From Serratia proteamaculans (lineage in GTDB: Bacteria > Pseudomonadota > Gammaproteobacteria > Enterobacterales > Enterobacteriaceae), in assembly GCF_008830365.1 (NCBI RefSeq), contig NZ_WBKI01000007.1, positions 152,885-216,884 of the forward strand: a stretch of 64,000 nt of DNA, given 5' to 3'. Position numbers and translations under genes: made by a program. Shown here in pieces: positions 8,384 through 14,862 of the stretch (its first letter is position 1; every line of letters starts with the position of its first letter). The notes beneath the pieces were generated by a model. The model saw only the letters and a list, made by a program, of their open reading frames with translations. It ran no database searches and was not told the DNA's origin.

Positions 8384-9061
8384 ATGACCCTTGACGCAGA
8401 GAGCCAGGAACTCCCGACGGCAGAGGAAGCCGGAATATCACTGAATGAACTGGCCTACCGGCGCTTTAAGCAAGCACTGGTGACGTTAAGCTACAAACCT
8501 GGTGAATATCTCAATACCGCGCAGGTGATGAGTGAGCTGGATATGGGCAGAACGCCGATCAATCAGGCGATCCACCGGCTGGCCAATGAAGGGTTGCTGC
8601 AGGTGATCCCGCGTAAAGGGGTGATGGTCTCGCCACTGTCGATGGATGATGCACTGGAACTGATTGAAGTGCGGCTGGCCAATGAAATGCTGTGTATGCG
8701 GTTGGCTAGCAAGCGAATTACCGAACCACAGATCGCCGCACTGACGGCCCTCAATCAACAAATCGAAGCCGCCAGCCAGCGCCGTGACCGGGTACAGATG
8801 ATGACGCTGGACCACCAGTTCCACCAGCAACTGGCGCAGATCGCCGGGAATAATATGCTGGCAGACATCCTGAGCGTGCTGCACGCCAGAGCACAGCGTT
8901 TCTGGGCCAGCACGCTGTCACGCGAAGGCCATATGCGGGAGGTGATCGAAGAACATCGGGCGATTATCGCCGCTCTGGCAGCACAGGACGACGCCGCCGC
9001 GGCCAATGCGGCAGAGGCGCACATTCTGTCTTTCCGCAGTGCGCTGCTGCATGAGGGCTGA
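8384..9061 (+). CDS. GntR family regulator, FadR C-terminal (FCD) subfamily
   Basis: Transcription regulator of 225 residues. The N-terminal winged helix reads YRRFKQALVTLSYKPGEYLN, TAQVMSELDMGRTPINQAI and LANEGLLQVIPRKGVMV. The C-terminal all-helical FCD domain has metal-type ligands in MTLDHQFHQQLAQIAGN and the late EEHRAIIAAL. I start at ATG 8384 (or GTG 8381) because a GGAG lies 6-9 bases upstream; the open frame further upstream lacks a ribosome site. It is divergent from the DUF2848-amidase operon and most likely controls it, with a pathway acid as ligand. Confidence 0.85.
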   Translation: MTLDAESQELPTAEEAGISLNELAYRRFKQALVTLSYKPGEYLNTAQVMSELDMGRTPINQAIHRLANEGLLQVIPRKGVMVSPLSMDDALELIEVRLANEMLCMRLASKRITEPQIAALTALNQQIEAASQRRDRVQMMTLDHQFHQQLAQIAGNNMLADILSVLHARAQRFWASTLSREGHMREVIEEHRAIIAALAAQDDAAAANAAEAHILSFRSALLHEG

Positions 9062-9085
9062 TTGGAGAGAGGTGATATTGTATCA

Positions 9086-9117
9086 AAAACCCGGCGCCTC
9101 TAAAGCTACCGGGTTTT
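9086..9117. terminator. Terminator between GntR gene and brn remnant
   Basis: The arms AAAACCCGG and CCGGGTTTT pair perfectly across a 14-base loop, with T-runs on both outer sides. It fits a bidirectional intrinsic terminator for the GntR gene and the convergent brnTA remnant. Confidence 0.75.
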
Positions 9118-9151
9118 AAACTGCAGGATAAACAGCTACGGATAGATAATT

Positions 9152-9496
9152 TTACTCTTCGAGCTCTTGGCCTTTCAACATAGCGGCACGCAAGACCGCG
9201 TTCAAACGCTTCTGGTAGCCCTTACCCGGTCTCTGGAGCCATTCCAAAATGTCAGCATCAATTCTGACCGTTTTTGATACCTTCATCGGTTTGTAGAACC
9301 GCCCCTGTAAGGCCGTTCCCCATTGCTCATCGCTAAGCGCGGGGGCGTCACCATAGTCAATCCCATCATCAATGCGTTCAATCACCGCTAGCTGGTTTGG
9401 ATCCGAAAAAACATGCTGCGCCAGCTCGAAGCTTATGTGATGTTTCGCCAGATTACTTTGGCTTTTTCTTTGATTCCATTCAAAAGAAAACTACAT
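9152..9496 (-). pseudogene. Decayed brnT-brnA toxin-antitoxin fusion
   Basis: Read continuously on the minus strand, one frame encodes a BrnT-like toxin start (FEWNQRKSQSNLAKHHISF, then VFSDPNQLAVIERIDDG). It runs without a break into a BrnA-like antitoxin end (DAPALSDEQW, RFYKPMKVSKTVRIDADILE, GKGYQKRLNAVLRAAML). The catalytic second half of the toxin and the normal start of the antitoxin are missing, so an in-frame deletion fused the two. The only ATG of the toxin frame (9494-9496) is followed directly by TAG (9491-9493). Internal starts such as GTG 9385 could still make a 77-residue DNA-binding antitoxin fragment. Family assignment is by recall of BrnT/BrnA sequences. Confidence 0.75.
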
Positions 9497-9592
9497 TTTT
9501 GTAACTACAATTTGGTTGATATTTAAGCAATGGCTACACCCAATCATCTTGGGTGTCAAAAGGAGACTTTCTGCAAGGGGAGTGGCGAACCG

Positions 9593-10339
9593 TCAGCGGC
9601 CGCCGGAGGCCTCGATAAAGCTACCGGTGACGTAAGAAGCGGCATCGGACAGCAGCCAGGCGATGGCTTCTGCCACTTCTTCCGGGGTGCCACCACGCTG
9701 CATCGGCAGGTTGCCCTTCACCCGATCAACACGCCCCGGCTCACCGCCACTGGCATGCATCTCGGTGTAAATACAGCCCGGCCGCACCGAGTTAACGCGA
9801 ATCCCCTGGGCTGCCACTTCCAGCGCCAGTCCGGTGGTCAGTGTGTCGACCGCCCCCTTCGATGCCGCATAGTCGATATACTCCCAGGGTGCCCCTAAAC
9901 GAGAGGCGGCGGAAGAGACGTTGACGATAGCCCCGCCCTGTCCACCATGACGCTGCGCCATGCGCTTCACCGCTTCGCGGCAGCAAAGGAAATAGCCGGT
10001 GACGTTGGTGCTCAATACTTTGTTGATACGTTCGGCGGTCAATTGCTCAATGCTTGTCTGTTGAAACAGAATACCGGCATTGTTGACCAGCGCCCCCATC
10101 GGGCCAAGGGTGGCATCCAGTTCGCTAAACATCGCTACCACCTGGCGTTCGTCACCAATATCGGCCTGCAACGCCAGCGCCCGACCGCCCAGGGAGGTTA
10201 TCTCTGCGACCACCTGCAGCGCCGCAGCCTCATCCTTCAGATAGTTAACACCCACTGCGTAGCCCTGACGGGCCAGCAGCAGTGCCGTGGCGCGGCCAAT
10301 ACCCCGGCTGGCACCGGTGACCAATGCAACTTTAGTCAT
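9593..10339 (-). CDS. ygfF: SDR family oxidoreductase, YgfF-like
   Basis: Classical short-chain dehydrogenase of 248 residues. The NAD(P)-binding motif TGASRGIG is at residues 8-15, NNAG follows at about 86-89, and the catalytic Ser-Tyr-Lys is seen in VNVSSAASRLG and YIDYAASKGAV. The C-terminal YVTGSFIEASGGR is typical. It lies between ygfZ/trhA and gcvP, matching E. coli ygfF, whose exact substrate is uncertain. It is monocistronic, with about 150 bases to the small gene upstream. Confidence 0.8.
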   Translation of the reverse strand: MTKVALVTGASRGIGRATALLLARQGYAVGVNYLKDEAAALQVVAEITSLGGRALALQADIGDERQVVAMFSELDATLGPMGALVNNAGILFQQTSIEQLTAERINKVLSTNVTGYFLCCREAVKRMAQRHGGQGGAIVNVSSAASRLGAPWEYIDYAASKGAVDTLTTGLALEVAAQGIRVNSVRPGCIYTEMHASGGEPGRVDRVKGNLPMQRGGTPEEVAEAIAWLLSDAASYVTGSFIEASGGR

Positions 10340-10487
10340 GTTGTTCCTTTCTTTGATTGGGAAGTCATAACCGGTAACTGGCGCTCAGCAAAGCTACCTC
10401 AGCCACCTTCTTCAACAGAGTATAGATATCCATGCTGCAGAATATCCAAGGGTATTTTTCCACTTGTTGCCCTTATTAAAATAAACC

Positions 10488-10706
10488 TTATAACTGCACC
10501 AAACGACGCAGCTGTTTTTTAATCCGTGGCTTTAAGCTTTTATAAAAAATCAGGGACTGCGCATGCTGAATATGCGGTAAAGGAGAGGAAATCTGGACGG
10601 GATGATTACCCCCTTGCGCGCCAACGTCGGAAGGCAGTATGACCAATACCAACAATAAAATTGCGCCTGTACAGGTAACCGCCATTGAAAAGTTGTCGAC
10701 ACGCAT
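10488..10706 (-). CDS. Small predicted membrane or secreted protein, unknown
   Basis: A 72-residue open frame beginning MRVDNFSMAVTCTGAILL. It has one hydrophobic N-terminal segment (residues 8-24) ending in SDVGAQGG, which could be a signal peptide, and a very basic C-terminus (KPRIKKQLRRLVQL). TAGGA lies 5 bases before the ATG, a good ribosome site. It is divergent from the two-component system, and a PmrA/QseB-type box lies between them, so it may be a target of that system. I do not recognise a family, and an antisense 50-codon frame overlaps it. Confidence 0.4.
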   Translation of the reverse strand: MRVDNFSMAVTCTGAILLLVLVILPSDVGAQGGNHPVQISSPLPHIQHAQSLIFYKSLKPRIKKQLRRLVQL

Positions 10707-10786
10707 TTTTCCTACCCTGATGATTTGTGCAGGAATCAGCGTACTCGAAATATATCGACGCTCCCTTAACGCCAAATTAATCCCAG

Positions 10787-10803
10787 ATTAAGGTTTGCTT
10801 AAG
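10787..10803 (+). promoter_or_regulatory. PmrA/QseB-type box upstream of the two-component genes
   Basis: ATTAAG-GTTTG-CTTAAG is a direct repeat with 5-base spacing that fits the HTTAAK-N5-HTTAAK pattern known for PmrA (BasR) and related QseB regulators. It lies about 90 bases before the response regulator gene and about 80 bases before the divergent small gene. Autoregulation by the adjacent regulator is the simplest reading. Confidence 0.6.
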
Positions 10804-10893
10804 AACGATGGTGCAAAAAGGATGACGCCGTTGTCTTCCCATGAGGGTTGTAGTTATATAGCCGCCAGCGCCGTGACATAAACCGGATACCCC

Positions 10894-11508
10894 GTGAACA
10901 TATTGTTAGTGGAAGACGATCTGCAATTGGGCAAGGCCCTGTGCCGGGCACTAGAGCTGGCGGGTTTTGAGCTATGCTGGGTGCGGCTGGTGCATGATGC
11001 TCAAACCAGGCTCTCACAGGGCAGTTTCGATTTAATGCTGTTAGACCTGACCCTGCCAGACGGGGATGGATTAAAAAAACTGGTCGAGTGGCGGGCCGCC
11101 GGACAAAATATCCCGATCATTATTCTGACCGCCCGCGACCGGATTGAGAGCCTGGTCAATAGCCTGGACTCCGGTGCGGACGACTTTCTGGCCAAACCTT
11201 TCGCCTTGCCTGAGTTGATATCCCGCGTGAAGGCGGTGAACCGCCGCATGGCCGGGTTTGCCTCCCAAACCTGGAGCCTGGGCAATTTGTATCTGGACCC
11301 AATGAACCACCAGGTGACACTAGATGGTGAACTGCTGCTGTTATCGAAAAAGGAGTATCGGCTGCTGCATGAACTGATGCGCTGTGCCGGCACCGTGGTA
11401 CGTAAAACCGCACTGGAGCAAAGTCTGTTCGGCCATGGCGACAGCGTGGAAAGTAACTCGCTGGAGGTGCATATGCATAATTTTCGGCGCAAGATAGGTA
11501 GAGAGTGA
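10894..11508 (+). CDS. OmpR-family response regulator (PmrA/QseB-like), truncated by premature TGA
   Basis: Receiver plus winged-helix regulator. The acidic pocket is at residues 7-9 (VEDD), the phospho-acceptor Asp51 in MLLDLTLPDGDG, the Thr in IILTARD and the Lys in DFLAKPFALPE. The DNA-binding domain runs from LGNLYLDP to VHMHNFRRKIGRE and stops at TGA (11506-11508). The same frame continues with IITVRSIGYLLKKETLG and ends at a TGA overlapping the ATG of the kinase gene. That missing piece is the conserved C-terminal wing. The intact ancestor was 222 residues; a single change such as CGA to TGA at codon 205 explains the loss. DNA binding is probably impaired. Confidence 0.85.
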   Translation: MNILLVEDDLQLGKALCRALELAGFELCWVRLVHDAQTRLSQGSFDLMLLDLTLPDGDGLKKLVEWRAAGQNIPIIILTARDRIESLVNSLDSGADDFLAKPFALPELISRVKAVNRRMAGFASQTWSLGNLYLDPMNHQVTLDGELLLLSKKEYRLLHELMRCAGTVVRKTALEQSLFGHGDSVESNSLEVHMHNFRRKIGRE

Positions 11509-11558
11509 ATTATTACCGTGCGCAGCATTGGCTATTTATTAAAAAAAGAGACGCTGGG

Positions 11559-12968
11559 ATGATTAGTTTTAAATCCTTTTTTATGCGCACCATTATTTTC
11601 CAGGCATTAGCCATATTACTGCTGTGGGGCGTATTGATGGGCTGGGTAAAATATTTTTATTACCCCGACGCCGAAAAATACTTGGATAATCAGCAACGCA
11701 TTGTCGCACGCGGAATTGCCAACATTCTTGATAAGACTGACGTCAACGACCACAATTTCATTGAGGTAATTAAAGATATCGAAATAATGTATATCGACTC
11801 GATAAAAAACGGCATGCAGGATGAAATAGACTACCGCCCCTTATTCGTGGTTTACGATCGTAACAATAAGATGCTTTACGCCTCGCCGGCGCAGGAAATA
11901 CCGTTGTTCCTGCCGCCTACCGTGCTGTCCGGCACTATCAGTTACGCCAATATGAAGTGGCATATCGCCGGCAGTTGGAGCGACAAGCAGCAATTTAGGG
12001 TGATCGTCGGCGAATCCTTTGACAACCGCACCACCATTTTCGGTAATCCGGCGGAAAGCACCGCTATCCCACTGCTGCTAACCTTGGCGGCAACCATTGC
12101 CGCCCTGTTGATCACCGCCTATTTCAGCCTGAGGCCGCTACGGCAAATCGCCAGAATGATCTCTGATCGCAAGCCCGGTACCTTGTCACCGATCAATGCA
12201 ACCGAGCAATATCAGGAAATCCAGCCAATAGTATTGGAAATCAATAAGCTGATGGCACGTATCGATGCCGCAAATCAGCGCGAAAAACGCTTTATGGCTG
12301 ACGCGGCGCATGAGCTACGCACCCCGATCGCCGCCGTACTGGCACAGTTGCATCTGCTGACCCAGGTGGCGGATAAAACCGAACGACAGGAAATCATTGA
12401 AGACATGCAACAGGGGCTGGATCGCGCCGCATCGCTTTCGCGCCAACTGATTGACCTGGCCAAGCTGGAGTCAGAAGACTTCCCGCTAAAGATTGAAACC
12501 GTGAATATTCACGCGGAAATCAGCAAATGCATTGCCCAACACGTGCCCTACGCGCTGGAAAAGAACGTCGAACTTTCGCTGGATGGCAGTGAAAATGTGA
12601 TGATTGATACCGATCGCCAATCACTGATTACCATCTTCACCAACCTTTTGGAAAACGCCATCAAATACGCGCCGGAGAATGGGCGAATCGAAGCCAATAT
12701 TCGCTCGCTGTCACCGCTGGGTTGCTACATTACCTTGCGCGACAATGGCCCTGGCATCGGCCCGGAATACCACAAACGGCTGTTCGAGCGCTTTTACCGC
12801 GTGCCGGGCACCCTGCAAGTCGGCAGCGGTCTGGGGCTGGCGATAGCCAAAAATCTGGCCGATAAAATCGGTGCGCAGCTGCGGCTCACCGAAGGACTCG
12901 ATGAACGCGGTATCGGGTTTGTTATCGACTTACCGGAAAATTATCTCGCGCCACCAGAAGAAAGTTAA
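11559..12968 (+). CDS. Sensor histidine kinase, QseC/PmrB-like
   Basis: Membrane sensor kinase of 469 residues. Transmembrane segments lie at about residues 11-30 and 168-188, enclosing a periplasmic domain of roughly 135 residues. A HAMP-like linker (LRPLRQIARMI) is followed by the phospho-acceptor His251 in DAAHELRTPIAA. The ATP-binding boxes are N (TNLLENAIKYAP), G1 (DNGPGIG), F (LFERFYR) and G2 (GSGLGLAIAKNL). I start at the ATG at 11559, which overlaps the ancestral stop of the regulator gene, rather than at an upstream GTG. The kinase is intact although its cognate regulator is truncated. Confidence 0.88.
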   Translation: MISFKSFFMRTIIFQALAILLLWGVLMGWVKYFYYPDAEKYLDNQQRIVARGIANILDKTDVNDHNFIEVIKDIEIMYIDSIKNGMQDEIDYRPLFVVYDRNNKMLYASPAQEIPLFLPPTVLSGTISYANMKWHIAGSWSDKQQFRVIVGESFDNRTTIFGNPAESTAIPLLLTLAATIAALLITAYFSLRPLRQIARMISDRKPGTLSPINATEQYQEIQPIVLEINKLMARIDAANQREKRFMADAAHELRTPIAAVLAQLHLLTQVADKTERQEIIEDMQQGLDRAASLSRQLIDLAKLESEDFPLKIETVNIHAEISKCIAQHVPYALEKNVELSLDGSENVMIDTDRQSLITIFTNLLENAIKYAPENGRIEANIRSLSPLGCYITLRDNGPGIGPEYHKRLFERFYRVPGTLQVGSGLGLAIAKNLADKIGAQLRLTEGLDERGIGFVIDLPENYLAPPEES

Positions 12969-13029
12969 ACCGACATGAAAATCGCTATTTAACTGCCGCG
13001 GTATCGGTTTGATTGACTGTGACAGACAA

Positions 13030-13051
13030 TGGGCAAAATTTTGTTTGCCCA
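13030..13051. terminator. Hairpin after the kinase gene
   Basis: TGGGCAAA and TTTGCCCA form an 8-bp stem around ATTTTG between the convergent kinase and oxidoreductase genes. A strong U-run is absent on both sides. Confidence 0.5.
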
Positions 13052-13066
13052 TAAACCTGAGAACAG

Positions 13067-14032
13067 TTATCCGGCAATACGGATCACCGATCGCACATCG
13101 CTTTTCTTGTTCCGATCCCACACTTCGGCGATATCGGATAAGCCGTGCTCCTGAGTTTCAACCGAGATCTGCCCTACGGCCGCCAACGCCAGGATCTCAC
13201 TGGCATATCGCTGCATCTCAACCGGCGGAGGGAAATTGCCGGTGCCACTGCCCAAAATCTGCAGCTGATTGCTGCGCAATACCGCTGCCGGCAAGCGGAT
13301 GTCTGGCCCGGCCATTGAACCTACGTTGACCAGGCGAATACCACGCCCACCGGCATAGGAAGACAGGTCGTGATTGTTCAGCGTGGCCAGCAGCGCTTCG
13401 GTAGCCGCCCCCCAAATGTAATCGACAATCACCTGATAGCCGTTCGGGCCTGCAGCAGCAGCGAAAGCCTGCACCAGTGCATCTCCTTCCAGGCTGAGGT
13501 CCACCGTCGCATCGACGTCCAGCGCATCCAGTACGCTCTGCCGACGCCCAGCCGCGACAATCCGCCCTGCTCCCGCCTGACGTGCAGCGGCCACCGCCAG
13601 CTTACCCGAGGTGCCGGTCGCACCAATAATCAGCACCGTTTCACCCGCCTGAAGCTCAGCGCGCCAGTGCAGCGGCAGCCAGGCGGCAAATGCCGGATTA
13701 ATCAATGCCGCCGCAGTGGCATCATCCACGCCCTTCGGCACCGGCACGCTCCAGGAAGCGACGGTACGCTCTGCCAGTGCGCCGTGAGGCTGCCGGAAAG
13801 AGGCGAAATAAACCCGCTGGCCATCCGGTGCATAGCCAACACCATCGGTACCTGGCACGATCGGCAACACCTTAGGGCTGGAGTAATGGGTTCCCGCCAC
13901 CATGGCGCGATCCAATTGTTTGATACCGGCGACAATCACTTCGATCAGGGTTTCCCCTTCTCTGGCTATCGGCTCATCCACATCACCGACTACGGGTGCC
14001 TGGCCTAACGCGTTAACTATTGCAGCTCTCAT
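13067..14032 (-). CDS. Zinc-less MDR/quinone oxidoreductase-like protein
   Basis: Medium-chain dehydrogenase/reductase of about 321 residues. The N-terminal GroES-like domain contains PIVPGTDGVGYAPDG and HGALAERTVA. The NADPH-binding domain has VLIIGATGTSGKLAVAAARQ at about residues 140-160. The structural and catalytic zinc cysteines of alcohol dehydrogenases are absent, which places it with quinone oxidoreductase-like enzymes. I prefer the second ATG because AAGGAG lies at a better distance from it. No operon partner is visible; substrate unknown. Confidence 0.8.
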   Translation of the reverse strand: MRAAIVNALGQAPVVGDVDEPIAREGETLIEVIVAGIKQLDRAMVAGTHYSSPKVLPIVPGTDGVGYAPDGQRVYFASFRQPHGALAERTVASWSVPVPKGVDDATAAALINPAFAAWLPLHWRAELQAGETVLIIGATGTSGKLAVAAARQAGAGRIVAAGRRQSVLDALDVDATVDLSLEGDALVQAFAAAAGPNGYQVIVDYIWGAATEALLATLNNHDLSSYAGGRGIRLVNVGSMAGPDIRLPAAVLRSNQLQILGSGTGNFPPPVEMQRYASEILALAAVGQISVETQEHGLSDIAEVWDRNKKSDVRSVIRIAG

Positions 14033-14077
14033 CATTGCTCCTTAATCCGCTGGGGTTGCGGTGCGGCGACAGTAAAA

Positions 14078-14106
14078 AAGGGACACTGCATCATGCAATG
14101 TCCCTT
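14078..14106 (-). terminator. Intrinsic terminator downstream of autotransporter remnant
   Basis: Read on the minus strand, AAGGGACA pairs with TGTCCCTT and is followed by a run of six T. It lies about 60 bases beyond the stop of the autotransporter remnant and would have been that gene's terminator. Confidence 0.75.
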
Positions 14107-14166
14107 GAGAGTACGCTTTGCCGAACGTGTTATTGATATTGACTCACCGGCATTTTGTTGGAGAAA

Positions 14167-14407
14167 TCAGAACCGCCAGCTCACAGACTTATTGCCCTCT
14201 AATGAATTACGGCCCTGGCGGAACAACTCGCTGGAAAGCCCGGCCCTAACTGAAACATCTTTGTTCAACTGATATTGCACACCCGCCTGCGCCGCCAACC
14301 CATCACGCCCAGCCAAGGCGCAGGGTAGCGGACAAGGCCTCTGTCCTCTGGAACAGCGCCTCTACACCCAGTGTGCTTTGCAGAGAGTCGGCATAGCGCC
14401 CTTTAAT
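14167..14407 (-). pseudogene. Autotransporter beta-barrel C-terminal remnant, frameshifted
   Basis: I translated this stretch by hand. One frame gives IKGRYADSLQSTLGVEALF and then TEALSATLRLGWA before a TGA near 14305. The neighbouring frame continues with RDGLAAQAGVQYQLNKDVSV, RAGLSSELFRQGRNSLEG and NKSVSWRF, ending in the C-terminal Phe typical of outer-membrane barrels. Together they match the last four or so strands of an autotransporter barrel, joined by restoring a single base. The passenger and most of the barrel are gone. The upstream part is in frame with the small secreted ORF but separated from it by TAG. Confidence 0.7.
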
Positions 14408-14614
14408 CTACATCGGCAAGGTGCCACTACCGGTCTCCTTAATCGTGCGGCGCTGAGGGACACCTTCATCAGTAAAATAGCCGTCATTGGTGGGGGTGTA
14501 GAAATTCAGTTTAAATACCCTTTGCCCGCTGTTATTTCGTACTTCATAACGTTCAACCGCCTGCACGGAGCAGAAGGGTAAAGCCGCAATGATTGCGATA
14601 GCCAACCTTTTCAT
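14408..14614 (-). CDS. Small secreted protein of unknown function
   Basis: A 68-residue frame beginning MKRLAIAIIAALPFCSVQA, a clear signal peptide with an AxA-like cleavage site, followed by about 49 mostly polar residues (ERYEVRNNSGQRVFKLNFY). No family recognised. Its stop codon TAG lies in frame with the autotransporter remnant that follows directly. It may be either a real small periplasmic protein or the broken 5' end of a fusion created by deletion. An AGGAG-like site precedes the ATG at a fair distance. Confidence 0.5.
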   Translation of the reverse strand: MKRLAIAIIAALPFCSVQAVERYEVRNNSGQRVFKLNFYTPTNDGYFTDEGVPQRRTIKETGSGTLPM

Positions 14615-14816
14615 AGAGCACTCCTTGTGAGTCCATCTTCCCTACAAAATATTTTGCTGATGTCAATTTAACCACCAGAGTTTAAGCGGAATGTAAACCG
14701 GACAGTGTCTTAAATCAGGTTGGAAGCAAACTGCGTGGAACCGCATAAAAAGAAGATAATTAGCAATTAATCAAAGATATAAGCAAGAAAAGCATGGGCA
14801 TGATGGACAAAAAAAA

Positions 14817-14835
14817 GCAGCGCAAAATGCGCTGC
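14817..14835 (-). terminator. Terminator of the gcvTHP operon
   Basis: On the minus strand, GCAGCGCA pairs with TGCGCTGC around a 3-base loop, and the stem is followed by a run of T residues. It lies just after the gcvP stop codon. Confidence 0.85.
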
Positions 14836-14862
14836 CTGTTTATCAACTCCCCGCCGAAGGGT

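Noticed and set aside
10639..10791. A 50-codon plus-strand frame (MTNTNNKIAPVQVTAIEK...) with a GGAAGG site just before the two-component genes
   Set aside because: It is antisense to the 72-codon minus-strand frame, which has better start spacing and a signal-like segment. Its stop overlaps the PmrA-type box. Not enough to call it a gene, though it is worth a conservation check.
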